In this document: one piece after another, positions 35,389 to 43,304 of the stretch | Layout of the letters: every line of letters starts with the position of its first letter | How positions within the stretch are numbered: the first letter of the stretch is position 1 | NCBI GenBank assembly: GCA_041396045.1 | Contig: JAWKZI010000001.1 | Coordinates: forward strand, 186,001-250,000 | Origin: SHZI01 sp041396045 | Lineage (GTDB): Bacteria; Pseudomonadota; Gammaproteobacteria; Steroidobacterales; GCA-2729495 | DNA: 64,000 nucleotides | Direction: 5' to 3' | Made by a program: the position numbers and the translations under genes | The notes under the pieces: generated by a model | Databases searched by the model: none | The model's input: only the letters and a program-made list of their open reading frames with translations | What the model was told of the DNA's origin: nothing

Positions 35389-36102
35389 TCAGGGCACCAC
35401 CAGATCGAAGGTGGCTTGCACGCTGCTTTGAATCCCGATTTCGCCGGGGGTGTAGCTTTCTGTGGCGCCGTCGGCGGCCATCGCCTGGGTGCGCATCAAT
35501 TGTCGTGGCATCGGCATTGGCGGCGGGGCTGCGCCGTCGGCGCTGATCATTCGTGCGGCACCGACCTTCACGCCCAGACTGCTGGCGATTCGCTCGGCAT
35601 TGGCCTTGGCATCGGCCGTCGCGGCGGCGAGCGCATCGCGGTTCAGTTCCGTACGCCTGCTGCTGTCGAGCTGCGGAGGTGATACCTGGTTTACACCGGC
35701 GTTGATGGCACCTTCGATCACCTCACCGAGTTTACTCAGGTCATCAAGTTCAACCTCGAGCTGCCGTTGCACGAAATAACCCTGGAAGATCTGCTGGTTC
35801 TCTTTCTGGTCCCAGCGGTATTCGGGCTGGATGGAGAGGCCGGAGCTGCGGACCTTGGCGTCCTTGATGCCAAGCTTCTTGCAGAGGGCGAGGAAGGCGT
35901 TGCTGACTTTCACGGTCTGGTCGCGGGCAACCTGCATGCTGGCATCGCGACGCTGAACAGCAAGCGAGAGCCGGGCAATGTCTGGCGTTGCATTGATAAT
36001 GCCGGTGCCGGACACTGAAATTGTTCGTGGCAAGTCATCGGCGAGAGCCAGACTGGTCATCAGCAGGAGGCACGTGATGAGCGGGAAGGATTTGACTGGC
36101 AT
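35389..36102 (-). CDS. Periplasmic SIMPL (DUF541) domain protein
   Basis: 237 aa. A signal peptide (MPVKSFPLITCLLLMTSLALA) is followed by ISVSGTGIINATPDIARLSLAVQRRD, the SIMPL start, and the conserved ARRMI-like C-terminal segment. The E. coli relative YggE is linked to oxidative-stress tolerance; biochemical function is unknown. ATG 36102 has GGAGAG upstream; ATG 36123 is also in frame. Convergent with the macro-domain gene. Confidence 0.85.
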   Translation of the reverse strand: MPVKSFPLITCLLLMTSLALADDLPRTISVSGTGIINATPDIARLSLAVQRRDASMQVARDQTVKVSNAFLALCKKLGIKDAKVRSSGLSIQPEYRWDQKENQQIFQGYFVQRQLEVELDDLSKLGEVIEGAINAGVNQVSPPQLDSSRRTELNRDALAAATADAKANAERIASSLGVKVGAARMISADGAAPPPMPMPRQLMRTQAMAADGATESYTPGEIGIQSSVQATFDLVVP

Positions 36103-36183
36103 GGGGGCTCTCCACAGGAACAACGTGCGTGGTCTGGAATTCCAGACGTCCTCTGACTAACATAGCGACCCACCCACACCGCA

Positions 36184-36236
36184 TCAACCGGGCCCCCAAC
36201 CGGGTCCCGTAACCGGGCCCTTCAACCGGGCTCCCC
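36184..36236. repeat. Four imperfect 13-bp tandem repeats (AACCGGG core)
   Basis: The heptamer AACCGGG occurs at 36186, 36198, 36211 and 36224, each followed by a C-rich run, at 12- to 13-bp steps. It lies in the gap between the divergent SIMPL and cytochrome genes. Confidence 0.8.
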
Positions 36237-36260
36237 AGATTTACTCGGCAAGTTGGATTT

Positions 36261-36905
36261 ATGCACTACACACGGCTGGCAGTTCTACTTGGTGTTGTCC
36301 TGGCTGGCAACCTGGCTCTGACTTCTGCTTCTGCCCAGGATGCTTCGGCTCCGCTGGCGCCTCCGGCAGTCGATATTTCCCGGGGCGGCATACTGTCCGA
36401 TACCTGTATGGGCTGTCACGGAATTCCCGGTTACCGGAACGCCTACCCGTCTTTCCGAGTACCGAAGCTGGGCGGCCAACATCCCGAATACCTGGTGGTT
36501 GCGCTGCAGGGTTATCAGAATCAGACCCGTCCTCACAAGACCATGCATGCCCAGGCCACTTCTCAGAAAGAGCAGGACATGAAGGACATTGCAGCGTTCT
36601 TCTCCAGCGAGGGCGCCGTGAAGAAGATCGACAAGCCGGTGGGTCAGGCTCCGGCAAAGGCCGCAACCTGCGTAGCCTGCCACGGAGAAGCGGGGGTCAG
36701 CGTGACGCCGAACTGGCCGATTCTGGCCGGTCAGCACGAGGACTACCTGGTCCACGCGCTGCATGAATACAAGGACGGCAAGCGCAAGGATCCGGTCATG
36801 GGCAGCCAGGCCATTTCGCTGACTTCAGAAGAAATCCAGGAGCTGGCGGCCTACTTCGCGGCGCAGCCGGGGCTCTTTACCGTTCACTACAGCGCCAAGC
36901 GATAA
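36261..36905 (+). CDS. Di-heme cytochrome c (c4-like)
   Basis: 214 aa. A signal peptide (about residues 1-26) is followed by two cytochrome c domains, each with CXXCH (CMGCH near residue 52, CVACH near residue 138). Distal Met ligand candidates lie after each heme site. It is a periplasmic electron carrier, probably between the bc1 complex and terminal oxidases. Two homologous halves of about 90 residues indicate the c4 type. Four tandem repeats lie just upstream. Confidence 0.88.
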   Translation: MHYTRLAVLLGVVLAGNLALTSASAQDASAPLAPPAVDISRGGILSDTCMGCHGIPGYRNAYPSFRVPKLGGQHPEYLVVALQGYQNQTRPHKTMHAQATSQKEQDMKDIAAFFSSEGAVKKIDKPVGQAPAKAATCVACHGEAGVSVTPNWPILAGQHEDYLVHALHEYKDGKRKDPVMGSQAISLTSEEIQELAAYFAAQPGLFTVHYSAKR

Positions 36906-36947
36906 GCGCCATACGGGCGTATCCCGAATCGCGTTAGTCTGTGGTCC

Positions 36948-37985
36948 GTGGAATCCTTCAAAGCCCTGCGGGTACATCAGATCGACGGCGGCACCGAAGC
37001 CCGGCTGGAAACGCTGACGCTCGCTGATCTGTCGCCCGGCAACGTCGTCATCCGCGGCGAATATTCCAGCATCAACTACAAAGACGCTCTGGCCGTAACC
37101 GGCAAGGGGCGCATCCTGCGGCGCTTTCCATTGGTGGCGGGCGTTGATATCGCTGGCACCGTGGTGAGTTCCGCTGACGGCCGGTTGAAGCCCGGAGATG
37201 CTGTGGCCGTGCATGGTTGCGGCCTGAGCGAAACCCACGATGGCGGCTTCAGCGAGTATGCCCGGGTGCCTGCCGAATGGGTGAACAGGCTGCCGGCGGA
37301 AATCGATACGCGCATGGCGATGGGTCTGGGTACGGCTGGTTTCACGGCGGCATTGGCCATTCACCGCCTGGAACAGATCGGCCAGACCCCCGGGATGGGG
37401 CCCATTGCTGTCACCGGAGCAACCGGCGGCGTGGGTAGCATAGCGATCGCAATGTTGGCCGGCCTTGGCTATTCAGTCACTGCGATCACCAGCAAGACCA
37501 CGGCCGACGACTATCTGCGTGGCCTGGGGGCCTCCGACATCTACTGTCTGAAGGGCAGGGAACTGGGGACGAAACCGCTGGAAAAGACCTTGTGGGGCGG
37601 TGCGGTAGACAGCCTGGGCGGCGCGACGTTGGCCTGGCTAACGCGGACCGTCGCACCTTACGGCAGCATTGCCAGCGTTGGGCTGGCGCAGGGCCACGAA
37701 CTGCAAACCACGGTAATGCCATTTATCCTGCGTGGCGTCAGTCTGCTCGGGATCAACTCCGTAGAGGTGCCGGCAGCGCTGCGCGCCGAGATCTGGCGGC
37801 GCCTGGCAGGGGATCTGAAGCTGACCAGTCTGGCGGGCATTGTCACGCGGGAAGTGGCGCTGGCCGAGGTGCCGGACATCGTTGATGCCTGGGTTGCCGG
37901 TACCGTCGTCGGCCGGTGCCTGGTCCGCCTGGGCGGCCAGATCAATGGCCGGGGCGAACACGACAGCAGCGGCCGCCAGGCGTAG
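36948..37985 (+). CDS. Zinc-free MDR oxidoreductase, YhdH/AcuI (acryloyl-CoA reductase) family
   Basis: 345 aa from GTG 36948. N-terminal GroES-like fold (SSINYKDALAVTGKGRILRRFPLVAGVDIAGTV), HDGGFSEYARVPAEWV, and the NADPH-binding motif VTGATGGVGSIA. The YhdH/AcuI group reduces acryloyl-CoA to propionyl-CoA, as in DMSP breakdown. The C-terminal tail (GGQINGRGEHDSSGRQA) exceeds the family end and runs into the region before rsmG. No DMSP genes are near, so substrate is uncertain. Confidence 0.88.
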   Translation: MESFKALRVHQIDGGTEARLETLTLADLSPGNVVIRGEYSSINYKDALAVTGKGRILRRFPLVAGVDIAGTVVSSADGRLKPGDAVAVHGCGLSETHDGGFSEYARVPAEWVNRLPAEIDTRMAMGLGTAGFTAALAIHRLEQIGQTPGMGPIAVTGATGGVGSIAIAMLAGLGYSVTAITSKTTADDYLRGLGASDIYCLKGRELGTKPLEKTLWGGAVDSLGGATLAWLTRTVAPYGSIASVGLAQGHELQTTVMPFILRGVSLLGINSVEVPAALRAEIWRRLAGDLKLTSLAGIVTREVALAEVPDIVDAWVAGTVVGRCLVRLGGQINGRGEHDSSGRQA

Positions 37986-38014
37986 CGGGCATACTGGTCG
38001 CCGAGGGGGCCGTG

Positions 38015-38644
38015 GTGGTGGCCATTGTGGAAGACCGCCTGCGCGAGGGCCTGACAGCACTGGGCATCCCGGCAGACGACGAACTGATCTACAGGCTTGC
38101 CGACTTCCTGCGGTTGCTCGCCAAGTGGAACCAGGCCTGGAACCTGACCAGCATCCGGGATCCACTGGCGATGGTGCCGCTGCATATCCTGGATTCGCTG
38201 ACGGTTCGGCCGTTGCTTGCCGGCCAGAGGATCCTGGATGTGGGTTGCGGTGCCGGTTTACCGGGAATCCCGCTGGCCCTCACGGAGCCGGCGCGGGAGT
38301 TCACGCTCCTCGACGCGACGCTGAAGAAGATACGCTTCGTGCGCCAGGCTATAGGCACACTGAAACTCCGCAATGCGCGGGCTGAACATTCAAGAATCGA
38401 GGACTACGCTGCCGTGCCACCTTTTGACACCGTGCTCTGCCGCGCCTTTGCTGCACTCCCGGACTTCATCCGGGGAGCGGAACGGCTGCTGGCACCGGAT
38501 GGCCAGTTTCTGGCGTTGAAAGGCAAACTGCCGGCAGTCGAAATTGACGCATTACCTGCTGGTTGGCGGGCTGCTGCGGTAACGCCGGTGACGGTTCCGG
38601 GCCTGGACGCCGAGCGTCACATCATCCGGGTCGTGCGCGCATGA
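38015..38644 (+). CDS. rsmG: 16S rRNA (guanine(527)-N(7))-methyltransferase RsmG
   Basis: About 209 aa from one of three tandem GTG codons (38012, 38015, 38018); AGGGGG at 38004-38009 favours the second or third. SAM-binding motif LDVGCGAGLPGIPLA, preceded by KWNQAWNLTSIRDP, the RsmG signature. It methylates G527 of 16S rRNA. The frame is open upstream inside the acuI-like gene, but that part is not RsmG-like. Its stop overlaps the parA start (ATGA). Confidence 0.92.
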   Translation: MVAIVEDRLREGLTALGIPADDELIYRLADFLRLLAKWNQAWNLTSIRDPLAMVPLHILDSLTVRPLLAGQRILDVGCGAGLPGIPLALTEPAREFTLLDATLKKIRFVRQAIGTLKLRNARAEHSRIEDYAAVPPFDTVLCRAFAALPDFIRGAERLLAPDGQFLALKGKLPAVEIDALPAGWRAAAVTPVTVPGLDAERHIIRVVRA

Positions 38645-39471
38645 GCCGCATCATTGCCGTAACCAACCAGAAAGGTGGCGTGGGCAAGACGACCACGTCG
38701 GTAAATCTGGCGGCCTCGCTCGCCATGCTGGAAAAGCGCGTACTGCTGGTGGATCTGGATCCCCAGGGCAATGCGACCACCGGCTGCGGAATCGACAAGC
38801 AAACCCTGACGAGCACCATCTGCGAGGTGTTGCTGGGCGAGAGTGAGGCGCTGGACACCATCGTGTCGGTCACCAGCGCCGGCTTTGCCCTTCTGCCTGC
38901 CAATGCCGATCTGACCGCAGCCGAAGTGCGACTGTTGCAGGAAATCGGCCGCGAAATGCGTCTGCGCAAGGCTCTGGAACCGGTGCGTGGTCTCTATGAC
39001 TACATCCTGATTGACTGCCCGCCCACCATCAACATGCTCACCCTGAACGCGTTGACCGCGGCCGACGGCGTGCTGATTCCGATCCAGTGCGAGTACTACG
39101 CCCTGGAGGGACTATCGTCCTTGCTGGAAACGGTAAAGCAGGTACGGAACACGGTAAATCCGGCTTTGAATATCGAGGGCCTGCTGCGCACGATGTTCGA
39201 CCCGCGCAACCGGCTGGCGATGGATGTGTCGGCGGAACTGGAAAAACTGTTTCAGGAAAAGGTCTATCAGGCCGTCATCCCGCGCAACGTGCGTCTGGCC
39301 GAAGCGCCCAGTTACGGGGTCCCGGTGCTGCAGCACGACCGCAGTTCCCGCGGTGCCCAGGCCTACCTGGAGCTGGCCGCGGTGGTGCTGCGCGGGCCGC
39401 TACCGCCGGATGAAGCCATTCCAGGTGCGGAGGATGCCGGCCACGCCAAGGTCGACGCAGGCTCGGGCTAG
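38641..39471 (+). CDS. parA: Chromosome partitioning ATPase ParA (Soj)
   Basis: 276 aa, MSRIIAVTNQKGGVGKTTTSVNLAASLA, with the deviant Walker A KGGVGKTT, LLVDLDPQGNAT and the IDCPP motif. It forms ATP-dependent dimers on the nucleoid and moves ParB-parS complexes. It lacks the N-terminal DNA-binding extension of plasmid type Ia ParA, so it is the chromosomal type. Coupled to rsmG; parB starts 48 bp downstream. Cognate parS sites lie about 20 kb away in recF. Confidence 0.95.
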   Translation: MSRIIAVTNQKGGVGKTTTSVNLAASLAMLEKRVLLVDLDPQGNATTGCGIDKQTLTSTICEVLLGESEALDTIVSVTSAGFALLPANADLTAAEVRLLQEIGREMRLRKALEPVRGLYDYILIDCPPTINMLTLNALTAADGVLIPIQCEYYALEGLSSLLETVKQVRNTVNPALNIEGLLRTMFDPRNRLAMDVSAELEKLFQEKVYQAVIPRNVRLAEAPSYGVPVLQHDRSSRGAQAYLELAAVVLRGPLPPDEAIPGAEDAGHAKVDAGSG

Positions 39472-39519
39472 AATGCCGGTCGGCTGGACAGCAGTTGGAC
39501 GACGGAAGGTGGCAGCAAC

Positions 39520-40482
39520 ATGGCGGTGAAACGAACCGGTCTGGGCCGTGGTCTGGAAGCACTGCTGGGCGCTGCTGCAACAGCACCAGTGGCGACCCGA
39601 CCGGGCGCAGATGCAGGCACAACGTCTGATAGCGTCGCCCGGCCATCGGGCATCAATAACGAAGCAGCAAACACCGAGGGCCTGAAGACCCTCGCCGTTG
39701 ATCTGCTCGTGCGCGGCAGCTACCAGCCCCGCAGCGACATGCATCCTGAATCCCTGGAAGACCTGGCCCAGTCCATCCGCGCCCAGGGTGTGATTCAGCC
39801 CATCGTCGTGCGTCCGCTGGTCGAGCGTGGCCCGGGCGGAGCGCCGCGCTACGAGATCGTTGCCGGCGAGCGGCGCTGGCGGGCAGCCCAGATGGCCGGC
39901 CTGCAGTCGATTCCGGCGCTGGTCCGCAACATCCCGGACTCAGCCGCCATCGCGATGGCGCTTATAGAGAATATTCAGCGTGAGGACCTTAATCCGCTGG
40001 AGGAAGCCCTGGCGCTGCGTCGACTGATTGGTGAATTCGAGCTCACTCACGAGGGTGCGGCCGAGGCTATCGGCCGGTCGCGGGCGGCAGTGTCGAACCT
40101 GCTCCGGCTGCTGCAACTGGGCGATGTGGCCCAGGGCCTGCTGGAAAAGCGCTCGCTGGAAATGGGTCATGCGCGGGCGCTGCTCGGCCTGACCGATACG
40201 CGCATGCAGGCCGAGGTGGCCCGGCTGGTCGCCGGCAAGGGGCTTTCAGTGCGGGAAACCGAGCGGCTGGTGAAGCGCATGCTCGACGGCCCCGGCAAGC
40301 CGGCCGGGAATACCCAGGCCGGAAGATCCACCGATCCGGATGTACAGCGCCTGGAGAACGAGCTGGCCGACAAGCTCGGCGCCCGCGTCATGATCCAGCA
40401 CGGCCGCGGCGGCAAAGGCAAGCTGGTGGTGACCTACAACAGCATCGACGAACTGGACGGCATCCTCGCCCACATCACTTGA
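39520..40482 (+). CDS. parB: Chromosome partitioning protein ParB (Spo0J), CTP-dependent parS-binding clamp
   Basis: 320 aa. MAVKRTGLGRGLEALLG contains the ParA-stimulating Arg region. The CTP-binding N-domain carries GERRWRAAQMAG and ENIQREDLNPLEEA; the helix-turn-helix is LTHEGAAEAIGRSRAAVSNLLRL; a C-terminal dimerisation domain follows. It loads at parS and spreads by sliding. The linker at residues 18-50 is low complexity. Confidence 0.95.
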   Translation: MAVKRTGLGRGLEALLGAAATAPVATRPGADAGTTSDSVARPSGINNEAANTEGLKTLAVDLLVRGSYQPRSDMHPESLEDLAQSIRAQGVIQPIVVRPLVERGPGGAPRYEIVAGERRWRAAQMAGLQSIPALVRNIPDSAAIAMALIENIQREDLNPLEEALALRRLIGEFELTHEGAAEAIGRSRAAVSNLLRLLQLGDVAQGLLEKRSLEMGHARALLGLTDTRMQAEVARLVAGKGLSVRETERLVKRMLDGPGKPAGNTQAGRSTDPDVQRLENELADKLGARVMIQHGRGGKGKLVVTYNSIDELDGILAHIT

Positions 40483-40538
40483 TACCGCCACCCTGGTCAT
40501 GATCGCTACTGCTCACGGCCAGGGCCAATGCCTCGGGG

Positions 40539-40567
40539 TTGATTGCACGGTGCAACATCAATAGAAT
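40539..40567 (+). promoter_or_regulatory. Sigma-70 promoter for the atp operon, with internal dyad
   Basis: TTGATT at 40539-40544 and TAGAAT at 40562-40567 with a 17-bp spacer, about 30 bp before the atpI ATG. The spacer holds TTGCAC-G-GTGCAA (40543-40555), a perfect 13-bp inverted repeat that could be an operator. Confidence 0.5.
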
Positions 40568-40595
40568 TCCGCGGCTCGACACCCCCTTTGTTGGA

Positions 40596-41000
40596 ATGAG
40601 CCAAACGCAGCGATTTCGACCACTGCGCCGGGCTGCCTTCCGGCTGGCGGCCTGGCAGAGTGCGCTCACTGTTATGGTTGGCGCCGGCGCCTGGATACCG
40701 GGGGGTGCAGCGGCCGCCTGGTCGGCCGCGTTGGGGGGAGGCATCGGAATTATCGCTGGGCTTTACCAGGCTCTGCGGATGTTCCGGGTCGATGCGGCAG
40801 ACGATCCAGCACGGTTTTACCGGGCTGTATGGATTAGCGAAGCAATGAAGATCCTGCTGACAGTAGCACTCTTCATTTTCGCAATCCGGGTCCTGAACCC
40901 GCAGTTTGCACCCATGATCGTGGCTTACGCCGCCACGTTCATCGTGTATTGGGCTGCGCTGGGTACTGGGTATCCGTGGATGGAAGACAACGGTAAGTAG
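40596..41000 (+). CDS. atpI: ATP synthase subunit I (AtpI)
   Basis: 134 aa with four hydrophobic helices. The second helix pair reads GGGIGIIAGLYQALRMF and the third EAMKILLTVALFIFAIRVL, the Atpl family layout. It aids c-ring assembly and is not essential in E. coli. ATG 40596 is chosen by family length; a frame extension upstream to 40539 overlaps the promoter. atpB starts 3 bp after its stop. Confidence 0.85.
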   Translation: MSQTQRFRPLRRAAFRLAAWQSALTVMVGAGAWIPGGAAAAWSAALGGGIGIIAGLYQALRMFRVDAADDPARFYRAVWISEAMKILLTVALFIFAIRVLNPQFAPMIVAYAATFIVYWAALGTGYPWMEDNGK

Positions 41001-41003
41001 CGA

Positions 41004-41843
41004 ATGTCAGCAGAAGGCAAACAGACCGCCAGCGAATACATCCAGCACCACCTTACCCATCTCCAGGTTTGCCGCGGAGAAGAGGGCTGGGTGTGGAATA
41101 ACTGTCACGGTAACTTCTACGCCATCAATGTCGATTCCATGGTCGTTGCGATATTGCTTGCCATCGGTCTCGGCTGGCTGTTCCGGCACATCGCGGTCAA
41201 TGCCCGGCAGGATTCACCAAGCCGTACCCAGGTGATGATCGAGATGATCTTCGACTTCGTCGACGGCAGTGTCCGCGACACATTCAATGGCAGGAGCCGG
41301 CTCATAGCGCCACTGGCACTGACCATCGTCACCTGGGTCTTCATGATGAACTTCATGGATCTGATCCCGGTCGACTTCCTGCCGGCGGCTGTTGAGCAGA
41401 CCGGCATTGCCAAGTACGCGCGCGTGGTGCCCACCGCTGATGTGAACGTTGCTTTCGGCATGTCGCTATCGGTTTTTGCCCTGATTATTTTCTACAGCTT
41501 CAAGATGAAGGGTCCAGGCGGGTTCCTGCGCGAGCTGACCATGAATCCGCTCAATCCCCGGGATCTCGGTGTGCCCATGATCCTGTGGCCACTGGTTATC
41601 GCCTTCAATTTCATTCTTGAGTCGGTGTCGTTGCTCGCCAAGCCGTTGTCTCTGGCGTTGCGGCTCTTCGGTAACATGTATGCGGGTGAGCTGATGTTCA
41701 TCCTGATCGCCCTGTTGGGCGTTTATCAGTTGCCTCTGCATTTCCCCTGGGCGGTGTTCCACATCCTGATCATCACCCTGCAGGCCTATATTTTCATGAT
41801 GCTCACCATCGTCTATCTGAGTCAGGCGCACGAGCATCACTGA
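41004..41843 (+). CDS. atpB: ATP synthase Fo subunit a
   Basis: 279 aa (271 in E. coli), about six transmembrane helices. The stator helix SLALRLFGNMYAGELMF carries the essential Arg, and HFPWAVFHILIITLQAYIFMMLT forms the last helix. It provides the proton half-channels against the c-ring. Follows atpI directly; atpE begins 48 bp on. Confidence 0.96.
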   Translation: MSAEGKQTASEYIQHHLTHLQVCRGEEGWVWNNCHGNFYAINVDSMVVAILLAIGLGWLFRHIAVNARQDSPSRTQVMIEMIFDFVDGSVRDTFNGRSRLIAPLALTIVTWVFMMNFMDLIPVDFLPAAVEQTGIAKYARVVPTADVNVAFGMSLSVFALIIFYSFKMKGPGGFLRELTMNPLNPRDLGVPMILWPLVIAFNFILESVSLLAKPLSLALRLFGNMYAGELMFILIALLGVYQLPLHFPWAVFHILIITLQAYIFMMLTIVYLSQAHEHH

Positions 41844-41891
41844 GCCACACCACTACGATTCGCAACAATAGATCTGATTTAGGAGTAACTG

Positions 41892-42161
41892 ATGGAAACT
41901 GTTATTGGCTTTACTGCGATCTCCGTCGCCATTCTGATTGGCCTGGGCGCACTGGGTGTAGGCATCGGCATGGGTATTCTGGGCGGCCGCTTTCTGGAAG
42001 GCTGCGCCCGCCAGCCGGAGCTGGCAAACATGTTGCAGACCAAGATGTTTCTGGTGGTGGCGCTGCTCGACGCCGTCGCGATGATCGGTGTCGGTATCGC
42101 GCTGTTCTTCGCCTTTGCCAATCCGTTCATTGGGCAGCTGCAACCGTTCATTGGCCAGTAG
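41892..42161 (+). CDS. atpE: ATP synthase Fo subunit c
   Basis: 89 aa hairpin: the glycine-rich helix 1 (GLGALGVGIGMGILGGRFLEG), polar loop RQPE, and helix 2 with the proton-carrying Asp60 in LLDAVAMIG. No extra Na+-ligand residues are apparent, so it is proton type. The tail GQLQPFIGQ adds about ten residues to the E. coli length. AGGAG lies a few bases upstream of the ATG. Confidence 0.96.
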   Translation: METVIGFTAISVAILIGLGALGVGIGMGILGGRFLEGCARQPELANMLQTKMFLVVALLDAVAMIGVGIALFFAFANPFIGQLQPFIGQ

Positions 42162-42225
42162 CAGGTAGCAGCCGTTGACTGATCAGGGCCACGTTGCCTC
42201 GTAAGTTGCGGTCAGGAGTTTTGCG

Positions 42226-42696
42226 GTGGATCTAAATCTAACCCTCGCCGGACAAGCCATCGCCATGGCGGTGTTCGTCTGGTTCTGTATGAAGTATGTG
42301 TGGCCGTACATTCTTGACAGCATCGAGACGCGCCAGAAAAGCATCGCTGACGGCCTCGCTGCTGCCGAAAAAGGCAACCGGTCTCTGGAAGATGCACAAG
42401 TGAAGATCGCATCGATGGTCGAGGATGCTCGCGGTCAGGCCCGACAGATCATTGATCAGGCGCACACCCGTGGGAACGAGATTGTGGATGAAGCCCGACA
42501 GGACGCCACGCAGGAGCGGGAGCGTATCCTGAAGGCTGCCCAGGGCGATGTGGAGCAGCAGATCAACCGCGCCCGCGACGAACTTCGTGCCCAGGTTGCC
42601 GCCATCACGGTGGCCGGTGCCGAGAAGATCCTGGCGCGGGAAATCGATCCCCGTGCCCACGAGGATCTCCTTGGCAAGCTTGCAGCGCAGATCTGA
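42226..42696 (+). CDS. atpF: ATP synthase Fo subunit b
   Basis: 156 aa, the E. coli length. GTG 42226 start with AGGAG nine bases upstream. One N-terminal membrane helix (LNLTLAGQAIAMAVFVWFCMKYVWP) is followed by a long charged helix for the peripheral stalk (RQKSIADGLAAAEKG) and the delta-binding end. Confidence 0.95.
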   Translation: MDLNLTLAGQAIAMAVFVWFCMKYVWPYILDSIETRQKSIADGLAAAEKGNRSLEDAQVKIASMVEDARGQARQIIDQAHTRGNEIVDEARQDATQERERILKAAQGDVEQQINRARDELRAQVAAITVAGAEKILAREIDPRAHEDLLGKLAAQI

Positions 42697-42708
42697 GGCG
42701 GCAGAGCA

Positions 42709-43278
42709 ATGACTGAACACGGTTCCACCACCGCCCGACCCTACGCCCAGGCCGTCTTTGAGATCGCCCGCACCGACAACCAGCTGTCGGCATGGTCCGA
42801 ATTTCTGGCGCTGGCAGCGGAGATCGCCGCCTCACCGGCTGCAGGCCAGTATCTGGCCGCCCCCGGGGCCGACCGATTCGCCATGGCTGACGGTATTGCC
42901 GCCATTGCCAGCGACAAGCTGGGCAACACGCCGCTGCTGAGCGGCGGTCAGGGATCGGTTGGCAACGGTTTCCTCAAGGTACTTGCAGAGAATCAGAGAC
43001 TTGGCGTGCTACCGCAGATTCTCGTGCGCTACGAAGCGCTGAAGGCTGAAGCGGAGGGCAGCGTCGAGGTGATTCTGACCTCGGCATCCGAGGTATCGGA
43101 AGCGCAGCAACAGCGGATTATCGAATCGCTCAATAAACGCTTCGGCCGACAGGTTCGTCTTTCCGTCCAGCTTGATCCCACCCTGATCGGTGGCGCCCGG
43201 CTGCAAATTGGTGATCGCGTGATCGATGGCTCCGTCCGTACCGGACTCGACAAACTGGCAACCACCTTGCGCGCCTGA
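42709..43278 (+). CDS. atpH: ATP synthase F1 subunit delta
   Basis: 189 aa. The N-terminal helical domain begins TTARPYAQAVFEIARTD; the C-terminal signature reads LDPTLIGGARLQIGDRVIDGSVRTGLDKL. It joins the b stalk to the top of the alpha3beta3 head. Twelve bp after atpF and 26 bp before atpA. Confidence 0.95.
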   Translation: MTEHGSTTARPYAQAVFEIARTDNQLSAWSEFLALAAEIAASPAAGQYLAAPGADRFAMADGIAAIASDKLGNTPLLSGGQGSVGNGFLKVLAENQRLGVLPQILVRYEALKAEAEGSVEVILTSASEVSEAQQQRIIESLNKRFGRQVRLSVQLDPTLIGGARLQIGDRVIDGSVRTGLDKLATTLRA

Positions 43279-43304
43279 GCGCCGGGTAACCCAAGGAACG
43301 ATAC

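Noticed and set aside
36184..36236. CRISPR array
   Set aside because: The repeats are only 7-13 bp with no spacers of constant 30-40 bp and no cas genes.
40543..40555. NtrC site at the atp promoter
   Set aside because: The half-sites TTGCAC and GTGCAA are one base apart, whereas NtrC dyads need about three bases between full heptamers; only the sequence resemblance is shared.
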